A stretch of DNA of 47,851 bases, taken from assembly GCF_014843825.1 (NCBI RefSeq), contig NZ_JHQR01000050.1, positions 1 to 47,851 of the forward strand, written 5' to 3'. The stretch is from Mesorhizobium silamurunense (GTDB lineage Bacteria; Pseudomonadota; Alphaproteobacteria; Rhizobiales; Rhizobiaceae). Position 1 is the stretch's first letter. Every line of letters starts with the position of its first letter. Of the stretch, positions 41,043 through 47,851 are shown piece by piece. The notes beneath the pieces were generated by a model. That model was not told the origin of the DNA. It was given only the letters and a program-made list of their open reading frames with translations, and ran no database searches. Made by a program: the position numbers and the translations under genes.

Positions 41043-41914
41043 AGACCTGGCTGCATAGGCAGACCTTCAATCCGGATATCACGGTTGCCGTGTTCTTCGG
41101 CGTCGTCGCGATCTTCTTCTACGGGTCGATCCTATGGACCGGCTACATGTCGCTGACGCGCTCGACTCTGATACCCAGCTACGAGGTGATCGGCTTCGAT
41201 CAATACGTCAAGCTGTTCACCAATTATCGCTGGCTCGTGTCCTGCCTGAACATGGTGATCTTCGGCGTGCTATTCATCGTCGGGACCCTCAGCTTCGGCA
41301 CGATACTGGCCATCCTCGCGGATCGTCGCATTCAGGCTGAATCGCTGTTTCGGACCATCTTTCTCTATCCGCTCGCGGTTTCGCTGATCGTCACCGGGCT
41401 TTCCTGGCGATGGGTGCTCGATCCGGTGAACGGCCTGCAAGGCCTCATGCGAAACGCAGGATGGGAAAGCTTCACCTTCGATTGGCTGACCAATCCCGAC
41501 CGCGCCATCTATACGCTCGTCATCGCCAGCATCTGGCATTCGTCGGGCCTGGTGATGGTGATCGTCCTGGCCGGTTTGCGCGGCGTCGACAATGACCTCT
41601 GGAAGGCGATCCGCATGGAGGGCATTCCGCTCTGGCGCGCCTATCTGCAGGTGATTTTTCCCGGAATGCGGCCGGTGATTGCTTCCTGCGTCGTGCTGCT
41701 GATGTCCGAGGTGATCCGGGGTTACGATCTGGTCATCGCTATGACCAAGGGCGGGCCTGGCATCGCTACCGAAATGCCGGCGAAGTTCGCTGTCGATTTC
41801 TACTTCGCCCGCGTCAACCTGGGCCTCGCTTCAGCGGCGTCGATCGTCATGCTGCTGCTCTCGCTGCTGATGCTCTTGCCCTATTTCTACAGCGAATTCA
41901 GGAAGCGCACGTGA
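41039..41914 (+). CDS. CUT1 sugar ABC transporter permease 1 (MalF/UgpA-like)
   Basis: A 291-residue inner-membrane protein with six hydrophobic segments. The ATPase-contacting EAA-like loop is near residue 185-205 (WKAIRMEGIPLWRAYLQVIFPGM). The ATG at 41039 with GGAGGG upstream gives the start MKTWLHRQTF; the longer open frame from 40895 would overlap the stem-loop and is rejected. Its stop overlaps the GTG start of permease 2 (GTGA). It forms the heterodimeric channel of the beta-glucoside-type importer. Confidence 0.93.
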   Translation: MKTWLHRQTFNPDITVAVFFGVVAIFFYGSILWTGYMSLTRSTLIPSYEVIGFDQYVKLFTNYRWLVSCLNMVIFGVLFIVGTLSFGTILAILADRRIQAESLFRTIFLYPLAVSLIVTGLSWRWVLDPVNGLQGLMRNAGWESFTFDWLTNPDRAIYTLVIASIWHSSGLVMVIVLAGLRGVDNDLWKAIRMEGIPLWRAYLQVIFPGMRPVIASCVVLLMSEVIRGYDLVIAMTKGGPGIATEMPAKFAVDFYFARVNLGLASAASIVMLLLSLLMLLPYFYSEFRKRT

Positions 41915-42795
41915 GCCACGGCATTCAGGTCAAAAGACCGGTGTTTGGGCCGCGCGTCGCGCGCATCGGCCTCTACGCGTTTCTCATCGTGTCGGCGGCG
42001 TTCTTCCTGCTGCCGTTGCTGCTGATCATCAGCAATTCGCTCAAGCCTCTGGAGGAGATCCGGCAAGGCAATCTGCTCGCCTTGCCAGTCAGGCCGACTT
42101 TCGATGCGTGGATCACGGCCTGGAAAAGCGCCTGTACCGGCCTCGAGTGCGGCGGGGTTCGTCCCGGACTGTGGAATTCGATCAAGATCGCGGTGCCGAG
42201 CGTGGCGATCTCCACCCTCGTCGGCGCGCTCAACGGTTACGCCCTGGCGCAATGGAAATCGCGCCGCGCCAATCTGATTATGCTGCTGGTCACCATAGGC
42301 TTGTTCATTCCCTATCAGGCCATGCTCTACCCGACGGTCAAGATTCTGAGCAGCATGGGGCTGTTCCGCACCTACGCGGGCATCGTCCTGGTGCACGTGA
42401 TCTACGGCTTGCCTTACACGACACTGCTCTTCCGCAACTTCTATGTCGGGGTGCCCGACGAGATCAGCCGGGCGGCCCGCATGGAGGGGGCTAGCTTCCT
42501 GAGGACATTCTGGTCCGTCATCCTGCCGATTTCGACCAACATTCTCGTCGTCGTAGCGATCCTGCAATTCACCGGCATCTGGAACGACTATCTGCTGGGT
42601 TTGATCTTTGCCGGCAACGACAATCTGCCGATGACGGTGCAACTGACGAACATCGTCAACAACGCCCGCGGTTCTGTCTCGCCCAACGTCAACATGGCCG
42701 CGGCCGTCATCACGGCTATTCCGACGCTCGTGGTCTACTTTCTTTCAGGTCGCTATTTCGTGCGCGGCATCGCCGCCGGCGCGGTCAAGGGATAG
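41911..42795 (+). CDS. CUT1 sugar ABC transporter permease 2 (MalG/UgpE-like)
   Basis: A 294-residue inner-membrane protein with six helices (first at about 21-45). The EAA loop is near residue 180-205 (DEISRAARMEGASFLRTFWSVILP), and it has the family ending FLSGRYFVRGIAAGAVKG. GTG start at 41911 overlaps the stop of permease 1, so the two are translationally coupled. It pairs with permease 1 and the ATPase that begins 2 bases after its stop. Confidence 0.93.
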   Translation: MSHGIQVKRPVFGPRVARIGLYAFLIVSAAFFLLPLLLIISNSLKPLEEIRQGNLLALPVRPTFDAWITAWKSACTGLECGGVRPGLWNSIKIAVPSVAISTLVGALNGYALAQWKSRRANLIMLLVTIGLFIPYQAMLYPTVKILSSMGLFRTYAGIVLVHVIYGLPYTTLLFRNFYVGVPDEISRAARMEGASFLRTFWSVILPISTNILVVVAILQFTGIWNDYLLGLIFAGNDNLPMTVQLTNIVNNARGSVSPNVNMAAAVITAIPTLVVYFLSGRYFVRGIAAGAVKG

Positions 42796-42797
42796 AA

Positions 42798-43868
42798 ATG
42801 TCAAGCGTATCCATCCGCCAGATCAGGAAATCCTTCGCCGGCCTTACAGTGCTGGACTCCGTCGATATGGAGATTGCGCCGGGCGAGTTCGTGGTCATTC
42901 TCGGCTCTTCCGGTTGCGGCAAATCCACTTTGCTCAACGTGATCGCAGGGCTGGACGATTGCGACTCCGGCCAGATCCTCATCAATGATGTCGATGTTAG
43001 CAGCCTGGAGCCAAGCCAGCGCGGCCTTGCGATGGTGTTCCAATCCTACGCACTGTTTCCGGCCATGACGGTCCGGCGCAACCTGTCCTTCGGCATGGAA
43101 ATCGCCGGCACACCCAAAGCGAAGATCGCCGAAAAGGTCGCATGGGCTGCTAGGCTGCTCCAGATCGAGGCGCTGCTCGATCGTAAGCCAAGCCAGCTTT
43201 CGGGCGGCCAGCGTCAGCGTGTGGCGATAGGCCGGGCGTTGGTCCGCTCCTCCAGCATCTGCCTGTTCGACGAGCCGCTTTCCAATCTCGATGCCAAGCT
43301 GCGCGCGGAGACGCGGGTGGAACTCAAGCAACTTCACGCGACGCTAAAGTCGACGATGATCTATGTGACACATGATCAGATCGAAGCCATGACCATGGCC
43401 GACCGCGTGGCGATCATGCACAAGGGCAGGGTGGAGCAGTTCGCGGAGCCGCAGACGGTCTACGAGAAACCGGCCAGCCTGTTCGTCGCCGGCTTCATCG
43501 GCTCTCCGGCGATGAACTTCCTCAAGGGGCATCTTGAAAGGACGCGGCGGTTCAAGACGCATGATGTCTGCCTTGATGCGTCGTCCTATGGTTTCGCGAC
43601 CGAGCCGACGGCGCCGGAGGCGATATTGGGAATCCGCTGCGAGGACGTGAACGTCGTCGAGCGCGGCACGCCCGACAGCATGCCAGCAACGCTCGCCTTC
43701 ACCGAGCTTCTGGGCGCCGACGCGCTCGGCTGGTTCGACTGTCTCGGCCAGCGGTTCAGCGTCAAGCTGACCGTCGATGCCGCTCGGACGATGCAAAAGG
43801 ACGTTGGGTTTCGTTTCAACATGTCCAAGGCCTCGTTCTTCTCGGCGGCGACGGAACGGAGGCTATGA
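42798..43868 (+). CDS. CUT1 sugar ABC transporter ATPase (UgpC/MsmK-like)
   Basis: A 356-residue ATPase. Walker A GSSGCGKST near residues 36-44, Q-loop FQSYALFP near 80, signature LSGGQRQR near 135, Walker B ICLFDEPLSNLD near 155 and the switch His in YVTHDQIEAM near 190. A C-terminal TOBE-type regulatory domain occupies about 240-356 (GIRCEDV). It supplies energy for the two permeases. It is followed after 76 bp by the second GH3 gene on the same strand. Confidence 0.94.
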   Translation: MSSVSIRQIRKSFAGLTVLDSVDMEIAPGEFVVILGSSGCGKSTLLNVIAGLDDCDSGQILINDVDVSSLEPSQRGLAMVFQSYALFPAMTVRRNLSFGMEIAGTPKAKIAEKVAWAARLLQIEALLDRKPSQLSGGQRQRVAIGRALVRSSSICLFDEPLSNLDAKLRAETRVELKQLHATLKSTMIYVTHDQIEAMTMADRVAIMHKGRVEQFAEPQTVYEKPASLFVAGFIGSPAMNFLKGHLERTRRFKTHDVCLDASSYGFATEPTAPEAILGIRCEDVNVVERGTPDSMPATLAFTELLGADALGWFDCLGQRFSVKLTVDAARTMQKDVGFRFNMSKASFFSAATERRL

Positions 43869-43944
43869 CGGCGTCGCCGCGGCCGCGCCGGAGCAACGCG
43901 CGACCCTGCCGATCTTGTTCCACGGTCATTCCCGGAGACTTCAA

Positions 43945-46320
43945 ATGACGAATGAAAAGTTCATGGCCGGCGACTTCGCGGCCCTGGTGGCGCAGATGAC
44001 GGACGAGGAGAAAGTCTCGCTGGTCGCCGGCCATCACATGTGGAAGACGCAAGAGATCGATCGGCTGGGTATCCCGCACATCGTGATGACCGACGGCACC
44101 TATGGGGTGCGCTACTCGATCCCGCAGATTGACGATGATCAGGCCGGCGGCGTGGATTTCGCTGCGTTTCTTTCCGTGGTGAACCAGCGGGCGGACCACG
44201 TACAGACCGCATGGGGGCAGATGAAACCCGCCACCTGCTTTCCGAACGGAACCAGCCTCGCATGTTCCTGGGACGTCGACCTCGCGCACCAACTGGGCAA
44301 AGCGCTGGCCCGGGAGTGTCAGGAATTCGGCGTGCACTTGCTGCTGGGTCCGGGGATCAACATCCGGCGCACGCCGTTGGGCGGACGCTCCTATGAGTAC
44401 TACTCGGAAGACCCGGTATTGAGCGGGGATTTTGCCGCTGGTGTCATCAACGGCCTGCAAGAGAACGGTGTCGGTGCTTCCCTAAAGCACTTCGCCTGCA
44501 ACAATTCGGAAGTCGAGCGAACCACGATGGATTCCGTCGTGGAGGAGAGGGCGCTTCGCGAAATCTACCTCAGGGGCTTCGAACGGACGATCCGCCAGAG
44601 CGAGCCGTGGACCGTCATGAGCTCCTACAACCGGCTCAACGGCGTTCAAGCCGCCGAGAATTCCTGGCTGCTCACCAAGGTGCTGCGCGAGGAATGGGGT
44701 TACGACGGTCTGGTCGTCTCCGACTGGCACGGCGTCAAGGACAGGCCCGCCTCCCTGATCGCCGGCAACGATCTGGATATGCCGGAAAGCGAAACCCGCA
44801 AGGCCGATCTCCTCGCGGCAATCAAAACGGGCGATGTCGGCCGGGCGCTGGTCGATCGCGCCTGCGCGCGGGTTCTCGAGCTGGTCCGCAAGGCCAAGCA
44901 GGGAGAGAACCGGACAGTGACGTTCGATCGGGCGGGACACCACGCACTTGCTCGCCGTCTGGCCGCGGACTCCATGGTACTGCTCAAGAACGAAGGCGGC
45001 CTCTTGCCGATCTCGACAGTCAAGGTGAAACGGATCGCAATTGTCGGAGAGGGCGCCGCGGCGCCCGTCATCCAGGGCTCGGGCTGCGCGACGACGACAC
45101 CGACATCCAAGGACGTTCCGGTGGACGAAATCCGCAGGCTTGCGGGCAGCGGCGTATCAATCGATGTCTTCCAGGGAACGAGCGAGATCGCGTCCGAGCG
45201 CGAAGCACTGATCAGCGAGGCGGAGCAGGGCGTGGCCGGCGCCGATATCGTGCTGGTTTTCGTGAACACGGAAAATGGCTATGACGGCGAGGGGTCCGAT
45301 CGCCGCTCGCTCGACCTCGCGCCAGGCCACGACGCGCTGGTGGAACGGCTTGTCCGTGCCAATCCGAACATTGTCGTCGTCATATCGAGCCCCGATGCGG
45401 TCGCCATGCCCTGGATGGGGAAGGTGCCGGCGGTCGTCGAGATGTTCTTTTCCGGTCAGGCGACCGGCGGCGCCGTCGCCGACATCCTGTTCGGCCGCGT
45501 GAACCCGTCGGGCAAGCTGACCACCACTTTCCCGAAACGCATGGAGGACATGCCGACCTATCTCACCTATCCCGGCGAAAACGGGCGGCACATTTATAGC
45601 GAGGGTATTTTCGTTGGCTATCGCTGGTACGATGCGCGCGGCATCGAGCCGCTTTTCCCGTTCGGCTTCGGGCTGAGCTACACCGAGTTCGCCTACTCGA
45701 ATCTGGCGCTTGACCGAACGGTCCTGCAGTCCGGAGAAAAGGTCGCGGTCAGCTTTGCGGTGACGAACACCGGAAAGGTCGGCGGCAAGGAAATCTGCCA
45801 GGTCTACGCCCGCTATGGCAAGCCAAGGCTGAAGCGCCCGGTGCGCGAATTGAAAGGGTTTGCCAAGGTCGAATTGGAGCCGGGCGAGAGCAGGACCGTA
45901 ATGGTGGAAATCGCGGCAGAAGACCTTTGCGTCTACGACACTGCGCTTCAGGCCTGGACACTCGACAATGACGCGATCGCCATCGAGGTGGCGGCGTCGT
46001 CACGCGACATCCGTCTAAGCGCCGAATTGCAGACAGTCTCCGCCGTCGCGGTTCACCGGCGCATCGAACGGGATACGCAACCGATCTTCATTTTGGAAAA
46101 TCCGGCCGCTCGCGGTGAGTTCAATCGTTTCCTCCAGAAACAGCTCGGCATTTCTTCCGAAGATGCGGATCGCATGCTGGACCATTGCGCCAACTCGTTC
46201 GTCGGTATCTTCACCACCTTCGACCGGCGTTTCCGCCACACCTTCCCGAAGGCCGATGTCGAGGCGCTTCTAGCCGAGATCAATCGAGAAACATGCGGAC
46301 AAGAGCGTCACGCCGCCTAG
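43945..46320 (+). CDS. GH3-family beta-glucosidase (second of two)
   Basis: A 791-residue cytoplasmic GH3 enzyme, paralogue of the enzyme at 37168 and alike over its whole length. The nucleophile is Asp260 (VSDWHG) and the probable acid/base Glu449 is in YDGEGSDR. The fibronectin III-like domain lies about 590-670, with a helical C-terminal tail. The ATG at 43945 has CCCGGAGAC upstream; the longer open frame from 43777 overlaps the ATPase and is not used. There is no signal peptide. It is the last gene of the sugar operon. Small differences around the active-site loops suggest different linkage preference. Confidence 0.92.
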   Translation: MTNEKFMAGDFAALVAQMTDEEKVSLVAGHHMWKTQEIDRLGIPHIVMTDGTYGVRYSIPQIDDDQAGGVDFAAFLSVVNQRADHVQTAWGQMKPATCFPNGTSLACSWDVDLAHQLGKALARECQEFGVHLLLGPGINIRRTPLGGRSYEYYSEDPVLSGDFAAGVINGLQENGVGASLKHFACNNSEVERTTMDSVVEERALREIYLRGFERTIRQSEPWTVMSSYNRLNGVQAAENSWLLTKVLREEWGYDGLVVSDWHGVKDRPASLIAGNDLDMPESETRKADLLAAIKTGDVGRALVDRACARVLELVRKAKQGENRTVTFDRAGHHALARRLAADSMVLLKNEGGLLPISTVKVKRIAIVGEGAAAPVIQGSGCATTTPTSKDVPVDEIRRLAGSGVSIDVFQGTSEIASEREALISEAEQGVAGADIVLVFVNTENGYDGEGSDRRSLDLAPGHDALVERLVRANPNIVVVISSPDAVAMPWMGKVPAVVEMFFSGQATGGAVADILFGRVNPSGKLTTTFPKRMEDMPTYLTYPGENGRHIYSEGIFVGYRWYDARGIEPLFPFGFGLSYTEFAYSNLALDRTVLQSGEKVAVSFAVTNTGKVGGKEICQVYARYGKPRLKRPVRELKGFAKVELEPGESRTVMVEIAAEDLCVYDTALQAWTLDNDAIAIEVAASSRDIRLSAELQTVSAVAVHRRIERDTQPIFILENPAARGEFNRFLQKQLGISSEDADRMLDHCANSFVGIFTTFDRRFRHTFPKADVEALLAEINRETCGQERHAA

Positions 46321-46447
46321 ATTCCTGCAGCGTTGACCGTTGTGATGAATATCGTTGGCGCAAGCACTTCCGGCTGCCCTCGACGCCACAGGTGCGGGAC
46401 CTTCGGTTCGCTCGGCGGCAACGACAGCCTGCGTCGCACCGAGCCAC

Positions 46448-46620
46448 GGCCTGTCCCACGCCGTCGCCATCGGCTACAGCATCGTCGGCACGACAGCAAA
46501 CACCACCGGGCAGTCGTTTGAAGCGCTGACCATCCTGACCACCATCTGTCTGGCAATCAACCTTTCGGTGTCAGCAGCCATGAATATCTACAACCGACGC
46601 GTGACGCTGCGGCATTTATC
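46448..46620 (+). pseudogene. C-terminal fragment of an amino-acid ABC permease
   Basis: The frame contains VAIGYSIVGTTANTTGQSF, then ALTILTTICLAINLSVSAAM and NIYNRRVTLR. This matches the last two helices of HisM-type polar amino-acid permeases. Nothing recognisable as the rest of the gene lies upstream, so it is a fragment. It may have been part of a locus with the GntR remnant downstream. The assignment is by pattern only. Confidence 0.55.
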
Positions 46621-46707
46621 TTATGCCGATTGGCAACTTTGCGCCTCATGCCGGCTGTAGAACCCAGTCCTGCCAACCGCTGAAAGCAGACACTAGCGGC
46701 AACCACG

Positions 46708-47132
46708 TTGGAGGTCGCAGTTGCGCCTCATGTCAGCCGAAGAGGCTGGCGGTTGCTCGAACCGGCAGCCGCGGCCTTTGCCGCAACCAATGCCAGCGCA
46801 ACCGAACTGAACGCGGTTCGCAAAGCGCATCAGAGGGTGAGCGACGCCAGGGACATGCCAGATTTCGAGCATTGGGACGCCGAATTCCATCACCGAATAT
46901 TCGCGTGCTGCCGCAACGACTTCCTTAAAGAGATCCACAACCTCATGCGCGCCATTCGCAACCAGTCACCCTGGTTCGAAATGAAGAAGCGCTCGTTCTC
47001 GGAGGAACGCCGCCTGGGGTATCGCGACGAGCACCAGGCAATCTGGAGCGTCTGGTTCGCCGCGATGCGGAAGGTGTGAAAAATGCGATGCTGGCGCATC
47101 TTAGAACCGTCGAGCACAATCTTCTAGTCTAG
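46708..47132 (+). pseudogene. GntR/FadR-type regulator remnant (FCD domain), frameshifted
   Basis: The frame from about 46760 gives a typical FCD effector domain: LLEPAAAAFAATNAS, then FEHWDAEFHHRIFACCRN, FLKEIHNLMRAIRNQSPWFE, and KKRSFSEERRLGY with DEHQAI. A one-base deletion at 47043-47044 throws the frame; the next frame continues LERLVRRDAEG, then VKNAMLAHLRTVEHNLLV, to the stop TAG at 47130. The winged-helix DNA-binding domain is missing upstream. It is a pseudogene, probably formerly an amino-acid-related regulator next to the permease fragment. Confidence 0.8.
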
Positions 47133-47234
47133 GGCGGCAGGTCCGCGCATCACCGCAGAGCTGCAACAGAGGCCGCTACCCCGCACGCGGACGCCGCTCG
47201 ACTCGCGCTGGTAGCAAGGCGGCTGGACGACCGC

Positions 47235-47251
47235 CCCCGGCCCCTCCGGGG
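47235..47251 (-). terminator. GC-rich hairpin downstream of the AhpC/TSA-like gene
   Basis: CCCCGG-CCCCT-CCGGGG lies about 100 bp past the stop of the leftward gene. There is no T-tract, so it is only a possible terminator. The surrounding 47133-47353 stretch has no gene I can support. Confidence 0.3.
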
Positions 47252-47353
47252 TTCATCGGCAGGCGAGAGCGGTGCCGATTGTGGGGCCCGTATCAGGCGA
47301 CAGCCGCAAACTTCGCGTAATCCTGCGCCCAGCCCCACTACCGAAGCTGCGCC

Positions 47354-47851
47354 TTACCTTCCGATTTGCGACGCTGCCGACATCAGCTCCTGAGTGTTCG
47401 GGGCGCCGAATAGGCCGCCATCAAGTACCTCATTGGAAGTCCAGCGAACGACACCATCGCGGTCCAGCAAGAACTGGCCGACGAGCTGCCCAATGCCGGT
47501 GGCCATCATCTGTTGATCCGCTTCCGTGATTTCGTAGCTGTCCTTCTTGTTCAGATATTCGAGCGCCGCAAACGGGTCCATCGGTTCCGGCATTTCGCCC
47601 GGCAAGTCGACCCGCATCGACTTCACATCGCTCATCGAAACCTTTTGCGGCCATGCGCTCTCGTCTTCGGTGATCTGCATATTCGGCAATCCAAAGGCGC
47701 GGTGTGAAGTCCGCTCCGGATCGGATGCAGCGAGCAGGCCGAGCATCGGATGGTATCGCAGATACAGGCGCGCCCGCTCGATGGGCGTGTTGACCACCGT
47801 CAGGCTTTCGATGCCCTTCTCCTTGAGGGCTGGGGTGAGTTGCGAAAGCAT
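47354..47851 (-). CDS. AhpC/TSA-family (redoxin-like) protein, partial at window edge
   Basis: Only the C-terminal 165 or so residues are inside the window, and the frame runs off the right end on the minus strand. The visible part has the redoxin-like pattern LKEKGIESLTVVNTPIERARLY, then YLRYHPMLGLLAASDPERTSH, AFGLPNMQI, and QFLLDRDGVVRWTSNE. The catalytic Cys-containing N-terminal part would be beyond 47851. It resembles thioredoxin-fold proteins annotated AhpC/TSA family. The ATG at 47849-47851 may be an internal Met and should not be taken as the start. Confidence 0.75.
   Translation of the reverse strand: MLSQLTPALKEKGIESLTVVNTPIERARLYLRYHPMLGLLAASDPERTSHRAFGLPNMQITEDESAWPQKVSMSDVKSMRVDLPGEMPEPMDPFAALEYLNKKDSYEITEADQQMMATGIGQLVGQFLLDRDGVVRWTSNEVLDGGLFGAPNTQELMSAASQIGR

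Overview
The window is high-GC DNA from an alphaproteobacterium, most likely of the Hyphomicrobiales (Mesorhizobium-like). This rests on family resemblance: a second-copy type complex I cluster, a class III cyclase/TolB/TPR protein, an AraC-linked CUT1 sugar transporter, and a mim/prm-type soluble diiron monooxygenase cluster. No rRNA, tRNA or CRISPR was found. Several pseudogene remnants (serine recombinase, AraC/GyrI, GntR, amino-acid permease) mark module edges and suggest an accessory replicon or island.

Region 1 (1-16.8 kb) is a complete 14-subunit NADH:quinone oxidoreductase (complex I) locus in an unusual layout. nuoH, nuoI and a CBS-domain gene read rightward. They converge on a long leftward operon transcribed nuoJ-nuoK-antiporter subunit 1-small membrane protein-antiporter subunit 2-nuoM-nuoN-nuoA-B-C-D-E-F-G. 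The usual single NuoL is replaced by two Mrp/NuoL-like subunits with an 84-residue membrane protein between them, so the complex would have four antiporter-like subunits instead of three. Upstream lies an adenylate/guanylate cyclase-TolB-TPR gene.

Region 2 (19-22 kb) holds a tandem 12-bp repeat, a decayed AraC/GyrI gene and a leftward four-gene operon of unknown function: a helical protein, a coiled-coil protein, a WD40-like propeller and a 57-residue protein. It is divergent from the monooxygenase operon across a regulatory region with perfect palindromes.

Region 3 (21.9-34.8 kb) is a sigma54-dependent monooxygenase operon. A near-consensus -24/-12 promoter precedes mimA (hydroxylase alpha), mimB (reductase), mimC (hydroxylase beta), mimD (coupling protein), an amidohydrolase, a DUF59-type metal-cluster protein, a dedicated GroEL-like chaperonin, a zinc alcohol dehydrogenase and an aquaporin, closed by a strong terminator. 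The convergent gene encodes an AcoR/MimR-type sigma54 activator, the expected regulator. The reductase is broken by a one-base frameshift. The aquaporin appears to have ATA where a start codon is expected. The regulator has Val at the first Walker A glycine, and MimA lacks the second cysteine pair of its YHS-like motif. Together these suggest a decaying locus, or sequence errors, that deserve checking.

Region 4 (35-46.3 kb) begins with a frameshifted serine-recombinase remnant and carries a beta-glucoside-type utilization operon: an AraC regulator divergent from a GH3 beta-glucosidase, a sugar-binding protein, two CUT1 permeases, the ATPase and a second GH3 paralogue. Neither GH3 has a signal peptide, so oligosaccharides are probably imported and then hydrolysed in the cytoplasm. 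The right end (46.3-47.85 kb) holds amino-acid permease and GntR remnants and the C-terminal part of an AhpC/TSA-family protein that runs off the window.
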